From assembly GCF_900107015.1 (NCBI RefSeq), contig NZ_FNOI01000001.1, positions 746,501 to 810,500 on the forward strand: 64,000 nucleotides of DNA. Direction: 5' to 3'. This DNA comes from Litoreibacter albidus (GTDB lineage: Bacteria; Pseudomonadota; Alphaproteobacteria; Rhodobacterales; Rhodobacteraceae). This document shows positions 56,268 to 64,000 of this stretch, piece by piece; within the stretch, counting starts at the first letter, position 1; the number at the start of each line of letters is the position of its first letter. Made by a program: the position numbers and the translations under genes. A model generated the notes under the pieces. That model ran no database searches. It was not told the DNA's origin and saw only the letters and a program-made list of their open reading frames with translations.

Positions 56268-57464
56268 TTAGCGGTACTTGATGGTGGAGTAGACGCCATC
56301 CGAGAACTCGATCTCTTGGTAGTTACCAGCGGATTCACCGGCACCGACCAACTCAACCGCAGAGGCGCCGACGTAGTCCACGTCTTGGCCTTCAGCGATC
56401 AGCTTGAGCGCTTTGTCCAGCTCGCCAGGGAAAATTTTCTCGCCCGGTGCGTTTGCCACGTCGAAGATGTGGTCCTTGAAGTCAGCGGAGGCGGAGGACT
56501 TCGCCGCTTGCATGGCCAGCATGATCAGCGCCGCTGCGTCATAGGATTCAGCAGAGAACGCCGATGTGCCATCGTAGCCCGCGGCCTTCGCCATTTCGCC
56601 GTACGTCGCAGCGCCTTCGCTGTCGGTGCCAGGATAGGCGCCGAAGGAGCCGTTCAACTCCTCACCGAATACGTCATTCAGCTTCGTGCCGACCATGCCG
56701 TCTGGCAGGTAGAACGTGTCGAAGGCACCGGAGTCGATAGCACCGCGAATAACGCCGGAGCCGCCTTGGTCAACGTAGCCTGCAACAACCAGAACCTCGC
56801 CACCTGCGGATGCAAGTGCGCCAACTTCTGCGGAGTAGTCGGCTTTGCCGTCTTCATGCGCGGCGGAGATGGTTACTTCGCCGCCAGCGGCTTCGAACTC
56901 GGCTTGGAACGCGTCCGCCAGACCTTTGCCGTAGTCGTTGTTTGTGTAGGTCAAGGCCACGGAGTTCACACCGCGATCTTGCAAGATGTTGGTCACAATC
57001 ACGCCCTGGCGCGCATCGGATGGCGATGTGCGGAAGAACAGGCCGTCGTCTTCAGCCGTGGACAAGCCAGGGGAAGTGGCCGATGGCGACACCATAACAA
57101 TGCCGTTTGCACGAGCCACGTTTTGCAGGATCGCGCCGGTTACGCCGGAGCAGTCGGCGCCCATGATCGCGTTCACCTTGTCGGATGTGACCAGACGTTC
57201 GGCGGCGGCTGTCGCAGCACCCGCGTCAACGCATGTGCTGTCGCCGCGTACGGATTCAACGGTCGCGCCGTCCAGCAGCAAGCCGGAGTCGGTGACTTCC
57301 TTCATCGCCAGCTCTGCGCCGTCCGCCATTTGTGGCGTGATGGATTCAAGTGGGCCGGTGAAGCCCAGAATGACGCCGATTTTGACCGTGTTGGCGTGGC
57401 CGTCAGCAAATGCGGCACCCGTCATAAGGGCGGTCGCAGTTGTCGCGAGTAGCAGCTTTTTCAT
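56268..57464 (-). CDS. livK: Branched-chain amino acid ABC transporter substrate-binding protein
   Basis: 398 residues, type I periplasmic binding protein. Signal peptide MKKLLLATTATALMTGAAFA. The mature part begins TVKIGVILGFTGPLESITPQ and includes VNAIMGADCSGVTGAILQNV and NSVALTYTNNDYGKGLADAF. The ligand is probably branched-chain or related amino acids. First gene of livK-G-F-(small protein)-H-M. It is divergent from a PQQ dehydrogenase gene across 196 bp that contain the odd dyad TTGCCG-TAA-CGGCAA (57544-57558). Confidence 0.93.
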   Translation of the reverse strand: MKKLLLATTATALMTGAAFADGHANTVKIGVILGFTGPLESITPQMADGAELAMKEVTDSGLLLDGATVESVRGDSTCVDAGAATAAAERLVTSDKVNAIMGADCSGVTGAILQNVARANGIVMVSPSATSPGLSTAEDDGLFFRTSPSDARQGVIVTNILQDRGVNSVALTYTNNDYGKGLADAFQAEFEAAGGEVTISAAHEDGKADYSAEVGALASAGGEVLVVAGYVDQGGSGVIRGAIDSGAFDTFYLPDGMVGTKLNDVFGEELNGSFGAYPGTDSEGAATYGEMAKAAGYDGTSAFSAESYDAAALIMLAMQAAKSSASADFKDHIFDVANAPGEKIFPGELDKALKLIAEGQDVDYVGASAVELVGAGESAGNYQEIEFSDGVYSTIKYR

Positions 57465-57660
57465 TGTTGATCTCCCTGATCTTAACTTTTTATAGGCGAA
57501 GTCTACGCAGCGATTCTCTAAAAGAAAAGGGGGCTTAGTTGGCTTGCCGTAACGGCAAAGGCCGCTGTCTTGGCACGTTGAGGGAATGCTGGGTCGGTTG
57601 GGCCTTTAGCTGCCTCGCACGCCTGTGCTAACTTCGCGCGAAACCTTGCAGGACTGCCTC

Positions 57661-58752
57661 ATGACGACAACGAAATCTTTGCTGGCGACCGCCTTTATGC
57701 TTGCCAGCCCCGCCACCGCGATGACCTCCAGCGCCGGCGATATCGCGGTGCGCCTGATCGCCGACGGCTTTGACGAGCCTTGGGCGGTTGAGCCGCTGCC
57801 GGACGGCGGCATTTTGGTGAGTGAGCGCGGCGGGACATTGACCCATTTGCGCCCCGACGGCACCCGCACCACAGTGAGCGGTGTACCAGAGGTGGAGGAT
57901 CGAGGGCAGGGCGGTTTGCTTGATATTATGATCCCGCGCGACTTCGAGACCAGCCGAGAGGTGTACCTGAGCTATGCCAACCGCAAGGACGACAGCTACG
58001 GCACCGCCTTGGGGCGCGGCAAGCTCACCACCGAAGGGAGCGAGCTGACAGGGTTCAAACGTATCTTCCAGCAAGCGCGTGGCAGCGATAATGCCAAGCA
58101 CTTTGGCTCCCGCATTGTGGAGGCGCGTGACGGCACGATCTTCCTGACCATAGGGGAACGTGGAGAGCGCGACACGGCGCAAGACCTGCAAAATCACAAT
58201 GGCACGGTTGTGCGCCTACGCCGTTCCGGCGTTGTGCCGCCGGATAACCCGTTCATCGGCATGCCAGGTGCGGAGCCTGAGATATTTTCTTACGGGCACC
58301 GCAACCCGCAAGGGGCAGCGCTGGATTTGAACGGCAACCTGTTTGTGGTGGAGCACGGTGCGCAGGGCGGCGATGAGGTGAACGCCGTCGTGGCCGGTGC
58401 GAACTATGGCTGGCCGGTGATCAGCTATGGCCGCCATTACTCCGGTTTCAAAATCGGGGAGGGCACCGCCAAAGAAGGTATGGAGCAGCCCGTGCATTAC
58501 TGGGATCCATCCATCGCGCCGTCCGGCATGATGATCTATTCGGGCAAGCTGTGGCCGGAATGGGCTGGCGACATCTTTGTTGGCTCCTTGAAGTCGGACT
58601 TCTTGTCCCGCCTAGACGGCGAGACCTTTGCTGAGGAGCGGTTGCAGTCTGACGAGACAGGCCGCGTGCGCGATGTCGTGGAAGCACCGAACGGTGAAAT
58701 CTGGTTCCTGTCCGTGTACGACGGCGCGCTCTACGCCTTAACCCCTAGGTAA
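57661..58752 (+). CDS. PQQ-dependent sugar dehydrogenase (soluble aldose dehydrogenase type)
   Basis: 363 residues. The start at 57661 gives a signal peptide (MTTTKSLLATAFMLASPATA), so it is periplasmic. Six-bladed propeller sequence: FDEPWAVEPLPDGGILVSER, GGLLDIMIPRDF, SRIVEARDGTIFLTIGERGE, FSYGHRNPQGAALD and VEHGAQGGDEVN, as in E. coli YliI and the sorbosone/glucose dehydrogenase family. It would oxidise aldoses in the periplasm using PQQ. Ends 2 bp before the convergent dctM gene. Confidence 0.9.
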   Translation: MTTTKSLLATAFMLASPATAMTSSAGDIAVRLIADGFDEPWAVEPLPDGGILVSERGGTLTHLRPDGTRTTVSGVPEVEDRGQGGLLDIMIPRDFETSREVYLSYANRKDDSYGTALGRGKLTTEGSELTGFKRIFQQARGSDNAKHFGSRIVEARDGTIFLTIGERGERDTAQDLQNHNGTVVRLRRSGVVPPDNPFIGMPGAEPEIFSYGHRNPQGAALDLNGNLFVVEHGAQGGDEVNAVVAGANYGWPVISYGRHYSGFKIGEGTAKEGMEQPVHYWDPSIAPSGMMIYSGKLWPEWAGDIFVGSLKSDFLSRLDGETFAEERLQSDETGRVRDVVEAPNGEIWFLSVYDGALYALTPR

Positions 58753-58754
58753 CG

Positions 58755-60155
58755 CTATCCGGCGAGGGATGGCAGCCACAGCACGATACTTGGGAATGCC
58801 ACCAGCGCCGCGATGGTCAGACCATCTGCGATGAAGAACGGTGTGACGCCCTTGAACACGTCTTGCACGCTCAGGTCGTCGCGCACACCGGCGACCACAA
58901 AGCAGTTCAGACCAATCGGCGGCGTGATCAGGCAGAATTCGGCCATCTTGACGACCAGGATACCAAACCAGATCGCGCACATAGGGCCGGACATCCCGAA
59001 GGTGCTTTCCGCCGCGCTCACCGCTTCGCCACCGTTCAACGCCATCACGGCGGGGTAGACGACGGGCAGGGTCAGCAGCAACATCCCGATGGCGTCCATA
59101 AACATGCCCAAGACGGCATAGGCCAGCAAGATGCACACCAAGATCAGCATGGGCGACATCTCCAGCGCGGTGATCCAATCGGAAAACGCGCCGGGCAGGT
59201 CGGCGAACCCCAAGAAGCGCACATAGATCAGCACGCCCCAGATAATGGTAAAGATCATCACGGTCAGCTTGGCGGTGTCGATTAACGCGTCTTTCAACTG
59301 CCCCCAGCGCATCCCACGGTACAGCGCCATGAGGAAGACGATGAATGCGCCCACGGCGCCGCCTTCCGTCGGGGTGCCCCATGCGTCACCGAAAGGATTG
59401 TAGACGAAGAAGATGATGATCACCACAACGGCCACGATCGGCAGCGCAGGCGGCAAAGACACAAAGCGCTCGCGCCATGTGAAGCCAGAGACCGGCGGAC
59501 CGACGTTCTTGAAAATGACGGCGATGCCGATGATCAGCACCGCGTAGATGATCGCGGAAAATGCCCCCGGCACGAAGCCCGCGAGCAGCAGTTTGCCCAC
59601 GTCCTGCTCCACGATGATGGCATAGATCACCAAGATGGCGGAGGGCGGGATCAGCGACGCCAACGTCCCGCCAGCGGCCACGACACCGGCCGCGAACTGC
59701 TTGTTGTAGCCGACTTTCAGCATTTCCGGGATCGCGATGCGCGCGAAAACGGCAGCCGTCGCCACGGATGCACCGGACACGGCGGCAAAACCCGCGGTGG
59801 CAAATACCGTGGCCACCGCAAGGCCACCCGGCACCCAAGCGATCCAACGCTTGGCGGCCTCGAATAGGGCGGTCGTTAGCTTGGCGTAATAGGCCAGATA
59901 GCCGATCAGAATAAATGTGGGGATCAGGCTCAGCGCTTGCGACGACACTTTGGAGTGCGGAACTTGGCCTGCGATCTTTACACTGATCTCGATGGATTTC
60001 CAAAGCCGGTCGGGGGCGTAATCAAATCCGTTCCAGCGCAGCCAGATAAGGCCCAGCATCCCTGCCATAGCAGCCGCAAAAGCGACACGCATGCCAAGCA
60101 CAACCATGACCAGCATGAAGCCCGAGACCCACAGGCCAATTGTAATTTCATCCAT
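58755..60155 (-). CDS. dctM: TRAP transporter large permease subunit
   Basis: 466 residues, longer than the usual 425-430, with about 12 membrane helices. GFAAVSGASVATAAVFARIA and GGTLASLIPPSAILVIYAII are the DctM signatures; FGILVVKMAEFCLITPPIGL lies near the C-terminus. It forms the transporter with DctQ, whose gene shares one base with its start. The long form belongs to the subfamily often tied to hydroxy- or oxo-acid or aromatic uptake. Confidence 0.93.
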   Translation of the reverse strand: MDEITIGLWVSGFMLVMVVLGMRVAFAAAMAGMLGLIWLRWNGFDYAPDRLWKSIEISVKIAGQVPHSKVSSQALSLIPTFILIGYLAYYAKLTTALFEAAKRWIAWVPGGLAVATVFATAGFAAVSGASVATAAVFARIAIPEMLKVGYNKQFAAGVVAAGGTLASLIPPSAILVIYAIIVEQDVGKLLLAGFVPGAFSAIIYAVLIIGIAVIFKNVGPPVSGFTWRERFVSLPPALPIVAVVVIIIFFVYNPFGDAWGTPTEGGAVGAFIVFLMALYRGMRWGQLKDALIDTAKLTVMIFTIIWGVLIYVRFLGFADLPGAFSDWITALEMSPMLILVCILLAYAVLGMFMDAIGMLLLTLPVVYPAVMALNGGEAVSAAESTFGMSGPMCAIWFGILVVKMAEFCLITPPIGLNCFVVAGVRDDLSVQDVFKGVTPFFIADGLTIAALVAFPSIVLWLPSLAG

Positions 60156-60784
60156 TAGTCAGATCCCTCAAGCTGCTCGGCTTCCAGACGGGCTTGTTCT
60201 GCCACAGTCAAGATCAGTGGCACGGCCACGGGGTTTTCCAACCCGAGTATGAAAGCGCGGGCATAGCCCCATGCTTGTAAGACCAGCCGCAATGCCAGCA
60301 CGCTAAAGGCAACAGGGACCAGCAGCTTGGACGGCCAGATCGGCAACCCGATGTCGATGGAGCTGTCACGGCTCCACAGTGGTTTGCTCATGTCGAAGCT
60401 ACGGTCGAAATGGGACCAGCTGCCCCAGATAAGCGCAAGGATCAGCGCCAGAATGAGAAGGACTGAGATGAGTTCGAACAGCCACATGGCACGGCCTTTG
60501 AGCGCGGATATGACGATATCCATGCGGATGTGCCCGCCTTCGCGCTGCACGTAAGACACGCCCATGAAGGCAATCAGCGGCATCGCGGCCTCGATATAGT
60601 CAACGTAGCCCGACAGGGGCATGTTGAAGAATTTGCGCCCACCCACGGAGTAGGCGGCGAGAAACATCAAAGAGAAGACCGCAAGTCCGGAAAGCAACGC
60701 AAACAAGCGCTCTAGTGGAACCAACGCGCGGTCAAGCCGGCTAAGTAGGCTGGAATCCTCCAGCACGGCTGCGGTGCCTGCCAT
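60155..60784 (-). CDS. dctQ: TRAP transporter small permease subunit
   Basis: 209 residues with four membrane helices (about 30-52, 67-80, 100-122, 155-175). MPLIAFMGVSYVQREGGHIR is the DctQ pattern. A long C-terminal tail is rich in Glu/Ala (TVAEQARLEAEQLEGSD). Overlaps dctM by one base. Confidence 0.9.
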   Translation of the reverse strand: MAGTAAVLEDSSLLSRLDRALVPLERLFALLSGLAVFSLMFLAAYSVGGRKFFNMPLSGYVDYIEAAMPLIAFMGVSYVQREGGHIRMDIVISALKGRAMWLFELISVLLILALILALIWGSWSHFDRSFDMSKPLWSRDSSIDIGLPIWPSKLLVPVAFSVLALRLVLQAWGYARAFILGLENPVAVPLILTVAEQARLEAEQLEGSD

Positions 60785-60812
60785 GGTCTGCTCCCCTGTG
60801 GTCGAAGTTGAT

Positions 60813-60836
60813 GCGGCGCCCTCACTGGGGCGCCGC
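60813..60836. terminator. Hairpin between dctP and dctQ
   Basis: GCGGCGCCC, loop TCACTG, GGGCGCCGC: a perfect 9-pair GC stem starting 15 bp after the dctP stop codon (minus strand) and ending 29 bp before the dctQ start. No T-run on the transcribed strand. As for agl and liv, it follows the binding-protein gene and probably sets its expression above that of the permeases. Confidence 0.7.
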
Positions 60837-60850
60837 TTGTGGGTTTGGCC

Positions 60851-61864
60851 TTAGCCGCCGCGCTTTTCAGCCAGCGTTTTCACGACAAGGTCGTAAAGCT
60901 CTTGGCCAGGCAGGCCTTGGGCTTCCATGTCCGCGATCCACTCTTCACGGGCTGGGTCAGCCGCCTTGGCGCGGAAGTCGGCCAGCACCTCGTCGCTAAT
61001 CTCGACCTTGGTGACGCCTTTTTCTTCCAGAACCGAGTCCCATTTCTTCAGCAGCTCACCGTAGTTGGCGAGGTAGTGATCCAGCGCCTCAGGGATGGAG
61101 CTGTCGAGCGCTTCGCGCTCCGCATCAGACAGCGACTCGTACGCGTCGATGTTGACCACAACGGGGCAATTCACAGTGCCAGGGTTCAGGTTGGCGGTCC
61201 ACCACTCGGCTTGGTTGATCGTACCAAAGGACAAATGCGCATGCTGCGCGAATGCCACCGTGTCCACAACGCCGGATTCCATCGCTTGGTAAGCCTCGGT
61301 CGCGGTCACAGATGTCGGGACCGCACCCACGGCTTCAAACGCCTTGCCCAGACCGCCCGTTGCACGCACGCGCATGCCGTTCATCTTTTCAAGCGTGTCA
61401 CGCGGTTCGCCGGTGCCGACGATGTTGTACTGCGGCATTGGCGAAGTCATCAGCAGCTTTGCGTTCCACTGGGCCATTTCCTCGGCAGCAGCAGGGTGCG
61501 CGTAAACAGCTTGGGATACGGCAACTTCTTCTTCCAGATTGGTAACGCCAAGGAACGGAAGCTCCAGTACGGTCACAACACGGTTTTTGTCGCGGTGGTA
61601 GCCCGCACAGAACTGCGCCATCTCGAACGCACCGATGGAGATACCATCAAGGTTTTCGCGGTTCTTGGACAGCCCGCCGTAGCTGACGTTCATGGTAAAT
61701 TCGCCGTTGGTCTTCTCGGAAACCAGCTCGGCCAATTTCTCCACGTGTTCCGTGAAGGCGCGGCGTTTGCCCCATACGGACACGTTCCATTCAGTCGCCG
61801 CAGCTTCGCCAACGAATGCAAAGGTAAGGGCCACCGCCGAGGTGGTTTTCAGTAGTTTATTCAT
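60851..61864 (-). CDS. dctP: TRAP transporter solute-binding protein
   Basis: 337 residues. Signal peptide MNKLLKTTSAVALTFAFVGE (cleavage near AAA-TEW). DctP fold: VEKLAELVSEKTNGEFTMNV, PRDTLEKMNGMRVRATGGLG (the Arg that pairs with the ligand carboxylate lies here), then FAQHAHLSFGTINQAEWWTA. It binds an organic acid. It is divergent from an HpcH-type aldolase gene, so the ligand may be a precursor of that aldolase's hydroxy-oxo-acid substrate. Confidence 0.92.
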   Translation of the reverse strand: MNKLLKTTSAVALTFAFVGEAAATEWNVSVWGKRRAFTEHVEKLAELVSEKTNGEFTMNVSYGGLSKNRENLDGISIGAFEMAQFCAGYHRDKNRVVTVLELPFLGVTNLEEEVAVSQAVYAHPAAAEEMAQWNAKLLMTSPMPQYNIVGTGEPRDTLEKMNGMRVRATGGLGKAFEAVGAVPTSVTATEAYQAMESGVVDTVAFAQHAHLSFGTINQAEWWTANLNPGTVNCPVVVNIDAYESLSDAEREALDSSIPEALDHYLANYGELLKKWDSVLEEKGVTKVEISDEVLADFRAKAADPAREEWIADMEAQGLPGQELYDLVVKTLAEKRGG

Positions 61865-61966
61865 AGAGTCCTCCCAGACAGGATGTATTTCATCCGATTT
61901 TATGTGACAGATGATGTGATTATTTTTGATCAGGTACAACCGTTATTGTCTTGAAAGGACCGACTA

Positions 61967-62722
61967 ATGTCATCGCTAAAAACACATCTCCTTGCTGGTA
62001 AGGTTCAACGCGGGTTGTGGTTGGGGCTGGGCAGCGCCGCCAGTGCGGAAATTGCCGCGACCTCCGGTTTGGACTGGTGTTTGATTGACGGTGAGCACGG
62101 CGCATACGACATCGCCAACATCGCAGAGCAAGCGCGCGTCTTGGGGCCTGATGCCTGCGTGCGTATCCCCAAAGCGGAGGACTGGATGATCAAGCAGGTG
62201 CTTGATCTGGGGCTTCATACGGTCGTTGTTCCTATGGTTGATACCGCCGAGCAGGCCCACGCCTTAGCCTGCGCCATGCGCTACCCGTCGAAGGAATTTC
62301 CACAGGGCACCCGTGGGATAGGGGCAGCGATTGTGCGGGCCTCCGGCTACGATCAGGACACCGCGTATTTGGCCGAAGCCAACGACCGCGTTTGCCTGAT
62401 GGTTCAGGCGGAGACGGTGACGGCGCTGGAGAATCTGGACGAAATCTGCGCAGTGGACGGCGTGGACGGCGTGTTTATCGGCCCCGCTGATCTGGCGGCC
62501 TCCATGGGGTATCTGCACGATCTAGATGCGGCCCCTGTGCAGGCGGCCATTGACGCTGCGTTACGCAAGATCGCAGCGTCCGGCAAGATCGCAGGGTGCC
62601 TTAGCTTTGACGCAAAACGCGCCGCGCATTACGTCGACATGGGCGCGCGCTTCGTGGCTGTTGCCTCGGATGTGGCGGTGCTGTCGGCGGGGCTGCGCAC
62701 GGTGTCGACGGATTTGCAATAG
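61967..62722 (+). CDS. HpcH/HpaI-family aldolase
   Basis: 251 residues. LIDGEHGAYD, VRIPKAEDWMIKQVLDLGLH, MVQAETVTALENLDEI (metal ligand Glu) and VFIGPADLAASMGYL (metal ligand Asp) are the class II pyruvate-aldolase motifs of HpaI. It splits 4-hydroxy-2-oxo acids to pyruvate and an aldehyde. Divergent from the TRAP operon with a 102-bp shared control region, which suggests a common uptake and catabolism function. Confidence 0.9.
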   Translation: MSSLKTHLLAGKVQRGLWLGLGSAASAEIAATSGLDWCLIDGEHGAYDIANIAEQARVLGPDACVRIPKAEDWMIKQVLDLGLHTVVVPMVDTAEQAHALACAMRYPSKEFPQGTRGIGAAIVRASGYDQDTAYLAEANDRVCLMVQAETVTALENLDEICAVDGVDGVFIGPADLAASMGYLHDLDAAPVQAAIDAALRKIAASGKIAGCLSFDAKRAAHYVDMGARFVAVASDVAVLSAGLRTVSTDLQ

Positions 62723-62784
62723 CATTGCGCCACGGCGTAGGGGGCTTTACGGCTAAAGCGCAACAGTGACATCCGGAGGCCCCC

Positions 62785-63540
62785 ATGCTGCAAATCCACC
62801 AGTTCCCGCATCCGCCACTTCAAAACTACGGGGTGCTGATTCACGATCCTGACACGGGTGAGACCGCGGCAATCGACGTGGGCGACGGGCCGTCCTACAT
62901 GGCGGCGATCAAGGAAACCGGCTGGACGCCCACGCAAATCTGGGTGACGCACCACCATCACGACCACGTCACCGGCTTGCCGGAAGTCAAAGCCGCCAGC
63001 GGCGCCACTGTTTATGGCCCGTCGGGCATTGCTGGTGTGGATAGGGTGCTCGAAGGCGGTCAGACGTTTGAGTTCGCGGGGCGCACTGTAGGTGTCATCC
63101 ACACCCCCGGTCACACGATGGATATGCTTAACTTTCATGTTGCATCGGAAGGTATTGTTTTTACAGGGGATACGCTCTTCGTGATGGGCTGTGGTCGGCT
63201 GTTTGAGGGGGCGCCTGCGGATATGTGGGCCAGCTTGCAAAAACTGATGAAATTGCCCGCGCAGACGACAATCTATTGCTCCCATGAGTACACACAGGCG
63301 AACGCGGCGTTCGCCCTGTCCGTTGATCCCAGCAACATGGTCTTGAAAAACCGCGCAATTGAGGTCGACCAGCTCCGCGATCAAGGCGACCCGACCGTGC
63401 CAACAACGCTGGAGGCAGAGCTGGCAACAAACCCCTTCCTGCGCTGCAACGACCCAGCTATCCGCGCAGGCCTTGGCATGGAAAACGCGAGCGAAGGCGA
63501 AGTCTTCGCGGAACTGCGACGTTTGAAGGATGAGTTTTGA
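62785..63540 (+). CDS. gloB: Hydroxyacylglutathione hydrolase-like metallo-beta-lactamase protein
   Basis: 251 residues. The binuclear metal motif THHHHDHVTGL, then HTPGHTMDMLNFH, FTGDTLFVMGCGRLFEG and YCSHEYTQANAAFAL match glyoxalase II, including the C-terminal glutathione-binding region (FLRCNDPAIR). It hydrolyses S-lactoylglutathione. Last ordinary chromosomal gene of the window; the region beyond changes character. Confidence 0.92.
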   Translation: MLQIHQFPHPPLQNYGVLIHDPDTGETAAIDVGDGPSYMAAIKETGWTPTQIWVTHHHHDHVTGLPEVKAASGATVYGPSGIAGVDRVLEGGQTFEFAGRTVGVIHTPGHTMDMLNFHVASEGIVFTGDTLFVMGCGRLFEGAPADMWASLQKLMKLPAQTTIYCSHEYTQANAAFALSVDPSNMVLKNRAIEVDQLRDQGDPTVPTTLEAELATNPFLRCNDPAIRAGLGMENASEGEVFAELRRLKDEF

Positions 63541-63584
63541 GGTAAGGTGTGTGGCGGAGAGACAGGCTGAAGCACTTCTGGCCT

Positions 63585-63628
63585 AATATATTGATTATTA
63601 ATCGATATCAGGGCGATAATCAAATATT
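63585..63628. repeat. AT-rich 13-bp inverted repeat downstream of gloB
   Basis: AATAT-A-TTGATTAT (63585-63598) and ATAATCAA-ATATT (63616-63628) are complementary apart from one extra A, separated by 17 bp. Found in an AT-rich stretch unlike the flanking chromosome. It could be a protein-binding or recombination site at the edge of an accessory element. The 324-bp gap from gloB to the next gene holds this repeat and the large hairpin at 63697-63760, and no other clear feature. Confidence 0.6.
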
Positions 63629-63696
63629 AACTGCCATTCTATCCCACATTGAGATCCCAAGTCCATTTGGCAAGGTGAACTGAGCCGATCAATAGC

Positions 63697-63767
63697 AGTT
63701 CTGGACGGACGGACACCCCGCCCCCTATGGGGCGGTGTGGGTGTCCGTCCGCCCAGAACTTTTTTTG
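63697..63767 (+). terminator. Very long hairpin with T-run
   Basis: Outer arms 63697-63718 and 63739-63760 pair over 22 positions with one A-C mismatch; an inner GC stem (CGCCCC/GGGGCG, loop CTAT) continues it, with a TGT bulge. The 3' arm runs into T7 (63760-63766). It would be an exceptionally strong rho-independent terminator for plus-strand transcripts, about 160 bp after gloB and 100 bp before the next gene. Confidence 0.8.
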
Positions 63768-63864
63768 CGGTTTCATTTTGGTCCGGTCACCTCCGGAACA
63801 ATGTCTTCTTCAGGAGGGAGAGGCGCGGTGCCGATCTTGACTTACTCAAAATGAAAGAATGACT

Positions 63865-64000
63865 ATGAACATCACATCCCCAAAATCTAAATATAGCTCT
63901 GCACCTGCCGTAACCAAGGCTGGTGAGTTTCGCCCCCAACTTAACGCACCCTTTGTTGTGAAGAACCTTTTCAAACCCGGCGAGGTTTCGATGATTGCGG
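63865..64000 (+). CDS. N-terminus of an AAA-ATPase/RepA-like protein (cut by window edge)
   Basis: 45 residues are visible: MNITSPKSKYSSAPAVTKAG, then FRPQLNAPFVVKNLFKPGEV and SMIA at the edge. The pattern of a short variable start followed by 'FVVKNLFKPGEVSMIA' is what precedes the Walker A loop in RepA-like AAA ATPases of phages, plasmids and integrated elements. An ATG two codons earlier (63859) is also possible, and a mini-ORF ATGAAAGAATGA overlaps it. The call rests on this short stretch only. Confidence 0.5.
   Translation, partial: MNITSPKSKYSSAPAVTKAGEFRPQLNAPFVVKNLFKPGEVSMIA

Noticed and set aside
57544-57558. TTGCCG-TAA-CGGCAA dyad between livK and the PQQ dehydrogenase gene as an operator
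   Set aside because: Single copy, odd spacing, no known matching regulator; noted only inside the livK entry.
63801-63862. Mini-ORFs ATG(63801)...TGA(63854) and ATGAAAGAATGA (63851-63862) before the last gene
   Set aside because: Overlapping ATGA steps look like a translational relay, but there is no good ribosome binding site and no conserved look; cannot be supported without relatives.

Overview
The window looks like chromosomal DNA of a marine alphaproteobacterium of the Rhodobacteraceae (Roseobacter group). The evidence is the CckA hybrid kinase, the recA-alaS-DUF1330 order, a GAAC-N7-GAAC SOS box in front of recA, an AglREFGAK alpha-glucoside locus joined to Entner-Doudoroff genes, several MttB-type corrinoid C1 enzymes, and TRAP and Liv uptake operons. 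Genes are tightly packed, with many ATGA overlaps. The genus cannot be decided from the sequence alone.

Layout. 1-9.7 kb: a divergent LacI regulator (cut by the left edge) and aglEFGAK, followed by edd-eda. 9.7-15.2 kb: a membrane-anchored thioredoxin-like protein, an MttB-family methyltransferase, a TPM-domain membrane protein, and a PEP-mutase-like/aminotransferase pair. 15.2-19.2 kb: a short cysteine-codon leader ORF with mutually exclusive RNA pairings, then cysS-cimA-NDUFAF6-like gene. 19.2-25.8 kb: cobalamin genes in two divergent units (cobA-cobB-MFS and cbiD-cobK-alkA-esterase). 25.8-32.5 kb: small conserved proteins, a radical SAM protein, zwf-pgl-pgi, a thioesterase and tRNA-Gly(CCC). 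32.5-38.3 kb: a corrinoid/tetrahydrofolate C1 block (ASKHA activator, sterol-desaturase-like protein, methyl-THF:corrinoid methyltransferase, MetF, PF13769 protein). 38.5-51.9 kb: housekeeping genes (ppx, rlmE, yaiI, guaB, rsmB-like, cckA, recA, alaS). 51.9-63.5 kb: a Liv operon with a small secreted protein inside it, a PQQ sugar dehydrogenase, a TRAP operon divergent from an HpcH-type aldolase, and gloB. From about 63.55 kb the sequence becomes AT-richer, carries two large dyads and enters a truncated AAA-ATPase-like gene, probably the edge of an accessory element.

How parts work together. Alpha-glucosides imported by AglEFGK and hydrolysed by AglA feed Zwf-Pgl-Edd-Eda. edd and zwf, 21 kb apart, share the same 12-bp LacI-type palindrome GTTAGCGCTAAC, which indicates one Entner-Doudoroff regulon; agl has its own palindrome CAAAGCGCTTTG. 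The cobalamin genes could supply cofactor for the corrinoid C1 enzymes. The most interesting unannotated element is the MTTRTIIICCCITI leader peptide ORF upstream of cysS, which looks like a cysteine-responsive attenuator. Other patterns worth checking are the shared Arg/Gly-rich tails on three corrinoid-pathway enzymes and the strong hairpin found directly after each of the three solute-binding-protein genes.
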